From an uncultured Roseovarius sp. (GTDB lineage: Bacteria; Pseudomonadota; Alphaproteobacteria; Rhodobacterales; Rhodobacteraceae), in assembly GCA_947497295.1 (NCBI GenBank), contig CANMFU010000003.1:1-64000 (forward strand): a DNA stretch of 64,000 nt, read 5' to 3'. The position numbers and the translations under genes were made by a program. Numbering within the stretch: position 1 is the first letter of the stretch; each line of letters starts with the position of its first letter. Shown here one piece after another: positions 51,892 through 61,071 of the stretch. Under the pieces are notes generated by a model, which worked only from the letters and a program-made list of their open reading frames with translations, was not told where the DNA came from and did no database searches.

Positions 51892-54800
51892 TCTGCTTCT
51901 CCCCGTCCTTGTCGAAGAATACCGGATCAACGATTTTCGCGCGCATCACGGTGCCGTCAAGGCGCGGGAATTCCAGCACCTCACCCATCCGGTCCGGCCC
52001 GTTCAGCACCAGCCCCATGGCAATGCCACGCTCCAGCGTGGGCGAATGATAGGTCGAGGTGACCCGCCCTTGCGTCTCGCGCTGGCCATTGGCGTTCTTG
52101 CCTTCGGCGGTGGCATAGGCCCCATCGGGCAGCACACCGCCATCGACGGTTTCCAGCCCGACCAGCTTCCACCGCGTCGGATCGGTCATATGGCTGCGGG
52201 CCTGCGCACGCTTGCCGATATAGTCGTCTTTCTTCTTGGAAATCGCCCAGTTCAGCCCCAGATCCTGCGGGATCACGGTGCCGTCGGTCTCATCCCCCAT
52301 CATGATAAAGCCCTTTTCGGCCCGCATGATGTGCAGCGCCTCGGTGCCATAGACGGTGATGTTGGCAGGCTGCCCCGCCGCCAGCAGCGCATCCCACAGC
52401 GCCCGGCCCTCGGACGCCTTGACCGCGATCTCATAGCTCAGCTCGCCCGAGAAGGAGATGCGGTAGGCGCGCGCCGCGATCCCGCCCAGCGTGATGTCCT
52501 TCCACGCCATGAACGGCAGCGCCTCGCCGCTGATGTCGTCGCCGGTCAGTTTTTCCAGCGTTTCACGGGCACGCGGGCCGACGACGGCGATCTGGGCATA
52601 TTGCTCGGTCAAGTTGGCGACGTAGACGTCCCAATCCCACCATTCGGTTTGCAGCCATTCCTCCATGTGACCATGGATCGACTCGGCCCCACCGGTGGTG
52701 GTGTGGCACAGGAACGTATCATCGTCGATCCGCGCAACCACGCCGTCGTCGATCAGAAACCCGTTCTCGCTGCACATCAGGCCATAGCGGCAGCGCCCCG
52801 GCTTCAGCGTGCTCATCATATTGGTGTAAAGCATGTCGAGGAATTTGCCCGCGTCCTTGCCCTTGACCACCAGCTTGCCCAGTGTCGAGGCGTCCAGCAT
52901 GCCGAGGCTGGCGCGTGTCGCCTTGACCTCGCGGCTGACCGCCTGCTCGATGGTTTCGCCCGATTTCTGATAGGTATAGGGGCGGCGCCACTGGCCTACA
53001 GGCTCGAAAAACGCGCCGTTTTCCACGTGCCAGTCATACATCGGCGTCTGGCGGATCGGCATGAACCTTTCGTCACGCGCCTCGCCGGTGATCGAGGCCA
53101 TCGAGATCGGCGTATAAGGCGGACGGAACGTGGTCGTGCCGGTCTGCGGAATGGGTTGACCCAAAGCATCAGAAAGGATCGCCAGCCCGTTGATGTTGCT
53201 GAGCTTTCCCTGATCCGTTGCCATGCCCAGCGTGGTGTAGCGCTTGGCATGCTCGACCGACTCGTAGCCCTCTTGTGCGGCCAGTTGAATATCCGACACC
53301 TTGACGTCGTTCTGATAATCCAACCACGCTTTTTGACGCTTTTTGACGCCTGCCCCTTGCGGCATCATCCAGACAGGAGCCATCCGCGCCTCGTCGATAT
53401 TCTCAACTTCGGGGACGGCTACGGCATCGCCGGTATGGCCTGCCGCCTTGGCCGCAGCGGCGCCAGCGGAGGTTGCATCAGACAGCACGTTGCCCAGGGA
53501 CAGCGCGCCATTGGCCGCGCCGGCGGGGGTCACGAATGCCTCGCCCTTGGCGCCAGTCGGCGCATTGTCCACATCCGGGCGGAAGGCGGCTGTCGCCTCG
53601 TCCCAGATCAGCTTGCCGCCGCAATGCGACCACAGATGCACCACCGGCGACCAGCCGCCGGACATGGCGACGGCGTCGCAGGCGATCTCTTCCAGCACGG
53701 CGCCCTCGCCGGCCTGAGAGCAGACACCCACACCTGTTACGCGCTTGCCGCCCTGAACCGAGGATACGCCGTGGCCCATCAGAACGCGGATGCCGAGCCC
53801 TTTGGCTTCGGCCATCAGCGGGCTGTCTTGGGTCGGCACACGTGCGTCCAGGATCGCAGGCACGTCCAGGCCGTTCTTCTTAAGGGTGATCGCGGTGCGA
53901 TAGGCGTCGTCATTATTGGTAACGACGACCGTGCGGTCGCCGATTGAGACACCGAAATCGACGACGTAGTCCCGCACGGCGGACGCCAGCATGACACCCG
54001 GAATATCGTTACCGGCAAAGCTGAGCGGGCGTTCGATGGCGCCTGTCGCGGTCACGATCTGCGCGGCGCGGATGCGCCACAGGCGATGGCGCGGGCCCTT
54101 GGCTGCGGGCTGGTGATCGCCGACACGCTCGTAGCCAAGCGCATAGCCGTGATCGTAGACGCCCGCGCCCATGGTGCGGTTGCGCATCGTGACGTTGTCC
54201 ATCGCGGCCAATTCCGCCACGATTTCATCCACGAACTTATCCACAGGCTGGCCGCCCACGGTGCCGCCATCGACCGGCGCGCGGCCGCCCCAATGGGCGG
54301 TCTGCTCGATCAGCAGAACCTTGGCGCCGGTGGCACCCGCCGCGCGGGCCGCTTGCAGGCCGGCAACGCCGCCGCCGATGACCAGCACGTCGCAGAAGGC
54401 ATAGAAATGCTCGTAAGTGTCGGTGTCACGCTGATCGGGCGCGCGGCCCAGGCCAGCGGATTTGCGAATGATCGGCTCGTACACGTGCTTCCAGAAGGGG
54501 CGCGGGTAGATGAACATCTTGTAGTAGAAACCCGCGGGCAGGAAGCGCGACAGCTTGGTGTTGATTGCGCCGACGTCGAAATCGAGCGACGGCCAGTGGT
54601 TCTGCGAGGTGCAGGTCAGCCCGTCAAACAGCTCGGTCGTGGTAACGCGCTGGTTCGGCTCGAAATCCGCGCCGGTACCCATGCCGACCAGGCCGTTCGG
54701 CTCCTCGGCGCCAGAGGCGACAACGCCGCGCGGGCGGTGGTATTTGAACGAGCGCCCGACCATCATCTGATCATTGGCCAGCAGCGCAGAGGCGATTGTG

Positions 54801-54898
54801 TCGCCCTCGAAACCGCGCATGCGTTTGCCGTTGAAGGTGAAATCGATCTTGCGGCCCTTGTCCAGAAGGCGGCCGCCATTTGCCAGACGTGTGCTCAT
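51884..54898 (-). CDS. soxA: Sarcosine oxidase subunit alpha
   Basis: A 1004-residue subunit that binds NAD+ and tetrahydrofolate and passes the one-carbon unit from sarcosine to THF. From the N-terminus: a ferredoxin-like segment (IDFTFNGKRMRGFEGDTIAS, ALLAND), an FAD/NAD domain (VLVIGGGVAGLQAARAAGAT, about residue 170; a second nucleotide fold near DRTVVVTNNDDAYRTAI), and a C-terminal GcvT-like folate domain (TRASLGMLDASTLGKLVVKG, then GTEALHIMRAEKGF). This length is standard for SoxA. It starts at ATG 54898, 61 bp after soxD, and overlaps soxG by eight bases. Confidence 0.95.
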   Translation of the reverse strand: MSTRLANGGRLLDKGRKIDFTFNGKRMRGFEGDTIASALLANDQMMVGRSFKYHRPRGVVASGAEEPNGLVGMGTGADFEPNQRVTTTELFDGLTCTSQNHWPSLDFDVGAINTKLSRFLPAGFYYKMFIYPRPFWKHVYEPIIRKSAGLGRAPDQRDTDTYEHFYAFCDVLVIGGGVAGLQAARAAGATGAKVLLIEQTAHWGGRAPVDGGTVGGQPVDKFVDEIVAELAAMDNVTMRNRTMGAGVYDHGYALGYERVGDHQPAAKGPRHRLWRIRAAQIVTATGAIERPLSFAGNDIPGVMLASAVRDYVVDFGVSIGDRTVVVTNNDDAYRTAITLKKNGLDVPAILDARVPTQDSPLMAEAKGLGIRVLMGHGVSSVQGGKRVTGVGVCSQAGEGAVLEEIACDAVAMSGGWSPVVHLWSHCGGKLIWDEATAAFRPDVDNAPTGAKGEAFVTPAGAANGALSLGNVLSDATSAGAAAAKAAGHTGDAVAVPEVENIDEARMAPVWMMPQGAGVKKRQKAWLDYQNDVKVSDIQLAAQEGYESVEHAKRYTTLGMATDQGKLSNINGLAILSDALGQPIPQTGTTTFRPPYTPISMASITGEARDERFMPIRQTPMYDWHVENGAFFEPVGQWRRPYTYQKSGETIEQAVSREVKATRASLGMLDASTLGKLVVKGKDAGKFLDMLYTNMMSTLKPGRCRYGLMCSENGFLIDDGVVARIDDDTFLCHTTTGGAESIHGHMEEWLQTEWWDWDVYVANLTEQYAQIAVVGPRARETLEKLTGDDISGEALPFMAWKDITLGGIAARAYRISFSGELSYEIAVKASEGRALWDALLAAGQPANITVYGTEALHIMRAEKGFIMMGDETDGTVIPQDLGLNWAISKKKDDYIGKRAQARSHMTDPTRWKLVGLETVDGGVLPDGAYATAEGKNANGQRETQGRVTSTYHSPTLERGIAMGLVLNGPDRMGEVLEFPRLDGTVMRAKIVDPVFFDKDGEKQNV

Positions 54899-54959
54899 GA
54901 CGATACCTCCGCGCAAAGTGATATGTTGGAATTTTGAGTATTTTTACCAAGATGAAGCA

Positions 54960-55289
54960 TCATGCGAATTCCCTCCACGACCAGCCGGGGCGTTTGGCCG
55001 AGATCGCGTCCTTGATGGATTGCGGCGGCTGAGTGGTCTGGGCGGGATATGTGCCATAGACTTCCAGCGTGACGGTGTCGCGCGCGGCGTGGAACCACTT
55101 GCCACAGCCGTTGTTGTGGCGCCAGCGTTCCAGGTGGACACCCTTGGGGTTCACCTTGGAGAACAGGTAGTCGTGAAACGCCTCGTCGGTCGAGCCTGGG
55201 CCGAAGCGCTTCAGATGCGCCTCGCCGCCGCCGTGAAATTCGGTTTCCTCGCCAGTTACGCCGCAGCAGGGGCAGGTCAGGATCAGCAT
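54960..55289 (-). CDS. soxD: Sarcosine oxidase subunit delta
   Basis: A 109-residue zinc subunit. The N-terminal cysteine pair is MLILTCPCCG and the partners are in HNNGCGKWFHAARDT, the family's zinc-finger-like arrangement; YLFSKVNPKGVHLERWRH is the conserved core. It stabilises the beta/alpha assembly. The order soxB-soxD-soxA-soxG is the classical one; 76 bp separate it from soxB. The C-terminus ends RPGWSWREFA. Confidence 0.93.
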   Translation of the reverse strand: MLILTCPCCGVTGEETEFHGGGEAHLKRFGPGSTDEAFHDYLFSKVNPKGVHLERWRHNNGCGKWFHAARDTVTLEVYGTYPAQTTQPPQSIKDAISAKRPGWSWREFA

Positions 55290-55365
55290 GTTTTGCCTCC
55301 GGTATGATCAGCGCCGGGCGCGGTGTGTCGCGCGGGGCGAATGTTCTGGGAAATGAGTTTGGCCA

Positions 55366-56610
55366 TCAGTGTGCTACCCCGGCCGCGACGCTTTCATCAA
55401 TGAAGCGGCCCTCGTAGAAGCGGTTCAAACCGTATGCCTCGGTCAGTGGGGAGTGGCCCTTGGCCATCAGTTCGGCAAAGCCCCAGCCGGAGCCGGGGAT
55501 CGCCTTGAACCCGCCGGTGCCCCAGCCGCAATTGACGAACATGCCGTCGACGGGGGTTTTGCTGAGGATCGGCGAACGGTCGCCGGTGACGTCTACGATG
55601 CCGCCCCATTGGCGCAGCATTTTCAGCCGCGCGACCATCGGGAAGGTTTCGACCAATGCGCGCACGGTTTCCTCGATATGGTGGAAGGCGCCGCGCTGGG
55701 TGTAGTTGTTATAACCGTCAGTACCGCCGCCGATGACCATTTCGCCCTTGTCGGACTGGCTCATGTAGCCGTGGACGGTGTTGGCCATCACGACCACGTC
55801 CATGCAGGGTTTGATCGGCTCGCTGACCAGCGCCTGAAGCGAGACTGACTCGATCGGCAGGCGGAAGCCGGCCATATCGGCCAAGTGGCCCGAATGGCCT
55901 GCGACGACAACGCCCAGCTTGTCACAGCCGATGGTGCCGCGCGTGGTGTTGACGCCCGTCACCTTGCCGCCGGACTGCTCGATCCCGGTGACTTCGCATT
56001 TCTGGATGATGTGCATGCCCATGTCGCTGCACGCACGGGCGTATCCCCATGCGACCGCATCGTGGCGCGCCGTGCCGGCACGTTCCTGCCAGATCGCGCC
56101 CAGAACCGGGTAGCGGGGGCCGTCGATATTGATGATCGGGACCAGCTGCTTGACCCGCTGGGGGCCGATATACTCGGTCTTGACGCCTTGCAGCGCGTTG
56201 GCATGGGCCGTGCGCTCGTATCCGCGCACTTCGGCTTGGGTCTGGGCCAGCATCATGACGCCCCGCGGGCTGAACATGATGTTATAGTTCAGGTCCTGGC
56301 TGAGCGTCTCATAGAGGCTGCGGGCCTTTTCGTAGATGGCGGCCGACGGGTCCTGAAGATAGTTCGAGCGGATGATGGTGGTGTTGCGGCCGGTATTGCC
56401 GCCGCCCAGCCAGCCCTTTTCCAGAACGGCGACATTCGTGATGCCGAAATTCTTGCCCAGATAATAGGCCGTCGCAAGGCCATGGCCACCGGCACCTACG
56501 ATAATCACATCGTATTTCTTTTTGGGTTCGGGTGACGCCCAGGCGCGCTCCCATCCTGTATGGTTGCGAAGCGCCTCACGGGCGACGGCGAAGGCAGAAT
56601 AACGTTTCAT
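55366..56610 (-). CDS. soxB: Sarcosine oxidase subunit beta
   Basis: A 414-residue FAD/FMN subunit that oxidises sarcosine to glycine. The FAD dinucleotide fold is YDVIIVGAGGHGLATAYYLG. The segment around TGRNTTIIRSNYLQ precedes the region of covalent flavin attachment, and IVDVTGDRSPILSKTPVDG and NCGWGTGGFKAIPGSGW are the conserved C-terminal flavin-binding motifs. It starts at ATG 56610 (MKRYSAFAVAREAL). First gene of soxBDAG; the upstream 232 bp divergent from ccmI should hold the promoter. No riboswitch-like structure was recognised there. Confidence 0.94.
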   Translation of the reverse strand: MKRYSAFAVAREALRNHTGWERAWASPEPKKKYDVIIVGAGGHGLATAYYLGKNFGITNVAVLEKGWLGGGNTGRNTTIIRSNYLQDPSAAIYEKARSLYETLSQDLNYNIMFSPRGVMMLAQTQAEVRGYERTAHANALQGVKTEYIGPQRVKQLVPIINIDGPRYPVLGAIWQERAGTARHDAVAWGYARACSDMGMHIIQKCEVTGIEQSGGKVTGVNTTRGTIGCDKLGVVVAGHSGHLADMAGFRLPIESVSLQALVSEPIKPCMDVVVMANTVHGYMSQSDKGEMVIGGGTDGYNNYTQRGAFHHIEETVRALVETFPMVARLKMLRQWGGIVDVTGDRSPILSKTPVDGMFVNCGWGTGGFKAIPGSGWGFAELMAKGHSPLTEAYGLNRFYEGRFIDESVAAGVAH

Positions 56611-56842
56611 GCGCGGTCTCACTTTTGCGATGGATTCGCGGGTGGCGACGGGAATGGACTATTTATGAGGCCAGCGCCGCGTGATCCTTATACACGATGC
56701 GGCACGAGATGTGCAAAATGCGACGGCGATGCGGCACAGGTGCCAACCGCGACATTTGGCACCATGTGCGCCTGCCCGGCGCATCGCCCCTTTCGCCGGG
56801 CGGCGCGCGCCGTTATGTGGACGGCATGACAGGAGGAATGCC

Positions 56843-58099
56843 ATGATGTTCTGGGCTATCGCTGCGACTTTGGCGCTGGTGTCCAGTGGCCTGATTGCCG
56901 CCGCTTTGCTGCGCGGGCGCAAACATGCAGTGCCGCATGCGGCGTATGATCTGGACGTCTATCGCGTGCAGTTGAAAGACGTCGACAAGGATCTGGCGCG
57001 CGGCGTCATCACCCCTGCCGAGGCCGAGCGTGTGCGGACCGAAGTATCGCGGCGCATTTTATCCGCTGATTCGCAGTTGCGTCAGGCCGGCGCTGGTGTC
57101 ACGCAGCCCGGCGGCGGCGCTTCCGTGCTGGCCGTTGTGCTGGCGGTGGCGCTTACAGCAGGGGCGCTGGCTGGATATCTGGCTCTGGGTGCGCCGGGAT
57201 ACCAGGATATGCCACGCGGCGCGCGGTTGGCTGCGTCGGACGCGGCCCGCGCCAACCGGCTGCCGCAGGCCGAGGCTGTGGCGCGCTTTGGCACGCCCGA
57301 AGCGCCGATTACCCCAGGCGAAGATTTCGCACAGTTGATTGAGCAGCTTCGCGCCGCTGTTGAAAAGCGTCCGGACGACGTGCGCGGTCTTGCACTGCTG
57401 GCGCGCAATGAAGCGGGCCTTGGCAACACATCGGCGGCGATTGACGCACAGACCCGATTGATCGCTGCGCTGGGTGATCAGGCGGCCGGCGGCAATTACG
57501 CGTTCCTTGCCGATCTGCTGATCACTGCCGCAGGCGGCTATGTCTCGAAAGAGGCGGAGGCCGCGCTGCGCACCGCGCTGTCCAAAGATCCGGCCCAGCG
57601 CGAGGCACGCTATTATCTGGGCATTTACTACGATCAGGTCGACCGGCCCGATGCCGCGTTCCGTACGTGGGAGCAGTTGCTGCGCGACAGCCCGCCGGGC
57701 GCGATCTGGGTCCAGCAGCTGCGCGACATGACGGCGGGCGCGGCAGATCGCGCTGGCATCCGCTATACCCTGCCCCCATTGGGCGCATCGCCCGGCCCCG
57801 CGTCCCCCGGTCCCAGTGCCGCCGATGTCCAGGCCGCAGGCGACATGACCGATGCGGACCGCCAGCAGATGATTCGCGGCATGGTCGACGGGCTGATGGG
57901 GCGGCTTGCCGAACAGGGCGGCCCGCCCGAGGATTGGGCGCGCCTGATCTCTTCTTTGGTTATTCTGGGCGAGGCAGAGCGCGCCGCCGCAATCCGCGAT
58001 GAGGCGCTGAGTATTTTCCAAGACGACCCGGAGGCGCTAAAGAAGATCCGCGCGGCAGCCCAAAGCAACGACCCCCAAAGCCGCGAGACGGCGCAGTGA
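56843..58099 (+). CDS. ccmI: Cytochrome c biogenesis protein CcmI
   Basis: A 418-residue apocytochrome c chaperone of system I. Two membrane helices bracket a cytoplasmic leucine-zipper-like loop: TM1 at MMFWAIAATLALVSSGLIAA, then DLDVYRVQLKDVDKDLARGV and VRTEVSRRILSAD, and TM2 at SVLAVVLAVALTAGALAGYL. The periplasmic TPR domain (RPDDVRGLALLARNEAGLGN and so on) binds apocytochrome tails. AGGAGGA precedes ATG 56843. The stop overlaps the GTG of ruvX. The remaining ccm genes are not in the window. Confidence 0.9.
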   Translation: MMFWAIAATLALVSSGLIAAALLRGRKHAVPHAAYDLDVYRVQLKDVDKDLARGVITPAEAERVRTEVSRRILSADSQLRQAGAGVTQPGGGASVLAVVLAVALTAGALAGYLALGAPGYQDMPRGARLAASDAARANRLPQAEAVARFGTPEAPITPGEDFAQLIEQLRAAVEKRPDDVRGLALLARNEAGLGNTSAAIDAQTRLIAALGDQAAGGNYAFLADLLITAAGGYVSKEAEAALRTALSKDPAQREARYYLGIYYDQVDRPDAAFRTWEQLLRDSPPGAIWVQQLRDMTAGAADRAGIRYTLPPLGASPGPASPGPSAADVQAAGDMTDADRQQMIRGMVDGLMGRLAEQGGPPEDWARLISSLVILGEAERAAAIRDEALSIFQDDPEALKKIRAAAQSNDPQSRETAQ

Positions 58100-58572
58100 T
58101 CTTTGAGGACCTGACCGAATATGTCGCCGCCCTGCCCCCGGCGCATGGCTTGATGGGCCTTGATCTGGGGGATAAGACGATCGGTGTGGCGATATCGGAC
58201 CCGCGTTGGTCAGTCGCCAGCCCGCATGAGACAGTGCGAAGGCGCAAATTTGGCCTCGACGCAGCCCGCCTGCTGAAAATCATCGCCGCGCGCGATATCG
58301 GCGGCGTCATTCTCGGCCTGCCGCGCAACATGGACGGAAGCGAAGGGCCGCGCTGCCAATCGACCCGCGCCTTTGCACGTAATTTCAGCCGCCTGACCGA
58401 CCTGCCGATCGGGTATTGGGACGAAAGATTATCGACCGTTGCCGCCGAACGCGCGCTATTGGAGGCGGATACGTCTCGAAAACGTCGCGCTGAGGTTATC
58501 GACAACATCGCCGCATCGTATATCCTGCAAGGTGTGCTGGACAGGATCGGGCACATAAGGAGCGTGCAATGA
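58096..58572 (+). CDS. ruvX: Holliday junction resolvase-like protein RuvX/YqgF
   Basis: A 158-residue RNase H-fold nuclease linked to 16S rRNA 5' maturation and proposed Holliday-junction cleavage. LMGLDLGDKTIGVAISDPRW carries the first catalytic Asp, VILGLPRNMDGSEGPR the characteristic GLP..MDG motif, and IGYWDERLSTVAAERAL the D/E-ER(L/M)ST motif. Start GTG 58096 overlaps the ccmI stop (GTGA). The stop overlaps the ATG of the next gene, so the three are coupled. Confidence 0.93.
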   Translation: MIFEDLTEYVAALPPAHGLMGLDLGDKTIGVAISDPRWSVASPHETVRRRKFGLDAARLLKIIAARDIGGVILGLPRNMDGSEGPRCQSTRAFARNFSRLTDLPIGYWDERLSTVAAERALLEADTSRKRRAEVIDNIAASYILQGVLDRIGHIRSVQ

Positions 58573-58832
58573 TGGACGGCGACGATAATCTGGCAGCCCA
58601 GCCCCCAGTCTGGACACGGGACGAGGTGCAATCGCCCTGCGTGCAGATTTGCGTCGTGCATCCCGAAGCGCGGATTTGTACCGGCTGCTTGCGCAGCATT
58701 GACGAGATCACCCGTTGGTCGCGGATGACAGATGATGAACGCGCGATGATCATGGACGGACTCCCCTCACGCGCTGTTCTGCTACGCCAAAGGCGCGGTG
58801 GGCGCGCCGCCCGTCTGGGGCGCGCCGACTGA
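58569..58832 (+). CDS. DUF1289 domain-containing protein
   Basis: An 87-residue protein with the DUF1289 pattern: SPCVQICVVHPEARICTGC, then LRSIDEITRWSRMTDDER. The four cysteines suggest binding of zinc or an Fe-S cluster. ATG overlaps the ruvX stop (ATGA-type junction) so it is translated with ccmI-ruvX. The C-terminus is a basic tail (LLRQRRGGRAARLGRAD). The function is unknown. Confidence 0.87.
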   Translation: MMDGDDNLAAQPPVWTRDEVQSPCVQICVVHPEARICTGCLRSIDEITRWSRMTDDERAMIMDGLPSRAVLLRQRRGGRAARLGRAD

Positions 58833-58864
58833 GTTTGAATGGCGCCCGATGCGCGGCGGCAAAG

Positions 58865-59284
58865 TCAGCCCTTGCTGCTTGCTTCTGCCATATCCGAGCA
58901 CGTTACCGGTCCCGCGCCTGTCGCCTCATTACGCAGAGTTGCCTCTGCGCCCTTTGTCCACCATTCGCGCGCCCCGGATACATACCGCGCGCCGGACCCC
59001 GAGATTACGTTGACGAAAATCAGGTCATCTCCTGCCAGCCGGATCATCGCCAGCGCATTGGCTCCGATGTTGATGTATTGCACATTCAGTTCTGTTCCAT
59101 CATTGCAGGAATAGCGGATCGAGCGTAGCTCGTCCTGCGGACCCATTTTTAACGACAGCGACAAAGGCGCGCCAGCCAGTGCCGGCGCGGCCCCCATTGC
59201 CAAAACAGCCACCAAAGCCCAGCGGGCAAAGATCGGGCGAGGCATTTGGCCGGTCGATATGCGCAAACTGCGTAACATGGTCAT
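58865..59284 (-). CDS. MliC-like periplasmic protein
   Basis: A 139-residue protein with an N-terminal signal peptide (FARWALVAVLAMGAAPALAG). The mature part resembles the membrane-bound lysozyme inhibitor MliC/PliC fold: IRYSCNDGTELNVQYIN, then DDLIFVNVISGSGARYVSG and AREWWTKGAEATL, with the YSC..G..L.V.Y opening and the G.RY.....W...G..A end. A final Cys (VTCSDMAEA) can pair with the Cys after the first strand. There is no lipobox, so it is soluble. Start ATG 59284, with a second Met two codons later. It is convergent with the DUF1289 gene. Confidence 0.75.
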   Translation of the reverse strand: MTMLRSLRISTGQMPRPIFARWALVAVLAMGAAPALAGAPLSLSLKMGPQDELRSIRYSCNDGTELNVQYINIGANALAMIRLAGDDLIFVNVISGSGARYVSGAREWWTKGAEATLRNEATGAGPVTCSDMAEASSKG

Positions 59285-59404
59285 GGATGTTGTCCTTCCT
59301 ATCTCGAAAACAGGGTGCAAGGCCCTGAACACGCAATGCGCGCACGATAGGCGCGCCGCTCGCTTTCATCAAGCAGATCCCGCGCCGCAAACACTGACGT
59401 GGCG

Positions 59405-60193
59405 TCAGCGTACCGACAGCCATTCAGCGCCCAGCCCGCTGAATTCCGGGCGAAAATACGCAATCATACGGCCCTCTTCCGGCGCATCTGCACCATCCGC
59501 CCAAGGCGCGACGCCATGCAGCGCCAGACGATGAACCAGCGTTGCTTCGCCGACCTGTGCGGGCAGTTCCACCCGCTTGCAGCGGTCAAAAACATCCCTG
59601 CGCGCATTTTGGTAAATATCGGTCAGATCAACCTCGCCCCACTGCGCGGGCGGCGTGCCCTCCAGCGCGGCCACAAAGGCGGTGCGCATCACCTCGTGGC
59701 TGCCCTCCCACACAACCAGAGGGCTGGCGTCATCGCTTGCATTTGTCAGCGGAACGCCAAGGATATAGGCGTGGCGCTCCTTCAGCATCCGCGCGCGGCT
59801 TGCGCCAATCGCCAACAGACCGTCCACATGCGCCGCGTCCCTGCGCAGGCGATAGCCAAAGGCCGCGTCCGTTTCGTTTGCGCGCGGGCGTGGATAGCCC
59901 GGATAGATCACCGACACCTGCCCCGCATGCAGCGGCAGATCACCATAGAGCACGCGCGCCGTATCAAAGGCCGGCCCTGTCAGCGGGCCGCTGCCTGCCA
60001 CCGCGCCGCTGGCGTCATTGGGCAGCGTATCCACCCCCACAAACCATGTTCCACCGCATTGCAACCACGCCTCCCGATGCGCCGGATCGGCCATGCGCGC
60101 CAGTGCCGCCCTGCGCGCCGCGCCTGCCCATGCCGCCATCGCCGGATCATGACCAAACCGAGCCCAGCCCTTTTGCAGCAGACCGCTTACCAT
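59405..60193 (-). CDS. Putative 2-oxoglutarate/Fe(II)-dependent oxygenase-like protein
   Basis: A 262-residue protein of no named family that I can recall. It carries a plausible iron-binding facial triad: an H-x-D in RRDAAHVDGLLAIG and a distal His in LVHRLALHGVAPW, followed by an Arg in GRMIAYFRPEF that could bind 2-oxoglutarate. The strand pattern (VSVIYPGYPRPR, AYILGVPLTNASDDASPLVV, WEGSHEVMRTAF) is phytanoyl-CoA-hydroxylase-like. This is inference from spacing alone. Its ATG overlaps the stop of the TauE/SafE gene upstream (frames overlap by seven bases). Confidence 0.5.
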   Translation of the reverse strand: MVSGLLQKGWARFGHDPAMAAWAGAARRAALARMADPAHREAWLQCGGTWFVGVDTLPNDASGAVAGSGPLTGPAFDTARVLYGDLPLHAGQVSVIYPGYPRPRANETDAAFGYRLRRDAAHVDGLLAIGASRARMLKERHAYILGVPLTNASDDASPLVVWEGSHEVMRTAFVAALEGTPPAQWGEVDLTDIYQNARRDVFDRCKRVELPAQVGEATLVHRLALHGVAPWADGADAPEEGRMIAYFRPEFSGLGAEWLSVR

Positions 60194-61011
60194 CCCATCG
60201 CCTTACGCAGCATGTTCAGCGCGATCAAGATCAGAAAAATGCCGAACATTCGTTTCAGCGGCTTGGCGTCCATCCCGTGAGCCAGCCGCACGCCCAAGGG
60301 CGCCGTCAGCAACGTCATCGCAATAATGATGACAAAGGCCGGTATGTTGACAGCGCCGACAGTCAGCAACGGACGCCCCTCAGGTGCGATATCCAGCAGC
60401 AGAAAACCGATGACCGACGGCACAGCAATGGCGGCGCCAAATCCGGCGGCCGTCGCAACGGCCCGGTGCATCGACACTCCATGAAGGCTCATCAGAGGCA
60501 CGCCAAAACTGCCGCCGCCGATCCCCATCAGCACGGACAGAAACCCCACGATTGGCGATATCACCGCGCGGAACAGCCCCGTCGGCATTGCTTCGCCCAA
60601 CCGCCAATGCGCCCGGCCCAGTAACATGTAAAACCCGACACACAGCGCCAGCCCGCCAAAGATTGCCTGCAGTGTGCCGGACCGCAGCCCCGCCGCCACG
60701 ATCACCCCCAGAACGGCGCCCAACGCAATGCCCGGCGCCCATGTGCGCAAAATCTGCCACTCTACCGCGCCACGGCGGGCGTGCGACAGAACCGACCGCA
60801 CAGAGGTGACAAAGATCGTCGCCAGCGATGTCGCAAGGCAGATCTGCATCAGCTGCGGGCCGCCATAACCCAGCGTCTGGAACGCGTAGAAAAATGCAGG
60901 CACCAGAATGATCCCGCCACCCACACCCAATAGGCCGGCCAGAACGCCCGCAAACGCGCCAATGGCCAGCAGCATGGCCGCCATGGCCAGCAGCAACATA
61001 GGATCAGGCAT
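60187..61011 (-). CDS. TauE/SafE family membrane transporter
   Basis: A 274-residue inner-membrane protein with about eight helices. The first repeat has LLGVGGGIILVPAFFYAFQT and the second LMGIGGGSFGVPLMSLHGVS, the G.GGG....P pair that defines TauE/SafE (sulfite or sulfoacetate exporter, or related anion transporter). The C-terminus (LKRMFGIFLILIALNMLRKA) fits. It is minus-strand and 60 bp downstream of dusA. The substrate is unknown, although the window is rich in sulfur genes (cysK, sulfotransferase). Confidence 0.88.
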   Translation of the reverse strand: MPDPMLLLAMAAMLLAIGAFAGVLAGLLGVGGGIILVPAFFYAFQTLGYGGPQLMQICLATSLATIFVTSVRSVLSHARRGAVEWQILRTWAPGIALGAVLGVIVAAGLRSGTLQAIFGGLALCVGFYMLLGRAHWRLGEAMPTGLFRAVISPIVGFLSVLMGIGGGSFGVPLMSLHGVSMHRAVATAAGFGAAIAVPSVIGFLLLDIAPEGRPLLTVGAVNIPAFVIIIAMTLLTAPLGVRLAHGMDAKPLKRMFGIFLILIALNMLRKAMGW

Positions 61012-61071
61012 GACGGTGGCTCCTTGTTTTGAGGGAGTTAACCGGGTTTGCCGCTGCGCTGCAAACGGAAA

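Noticed and set aside
51722-53947. A 741-codon open frame antisense to soxA
   Set aside because: It mirrors the soxA/soxG coding strand in GC-rich DNA, has His/Arg/Gln-rich composition and no recognisable domain. soxA is unambiguous on the other strand.
56611-56842. A folate or glycine riboswitch ahead of the sarcosine oxidase operon
   Set aside because: The divergent gap is GC-rich with short repeats, but no recognisable conserved riboswitch core could be identified by eye.
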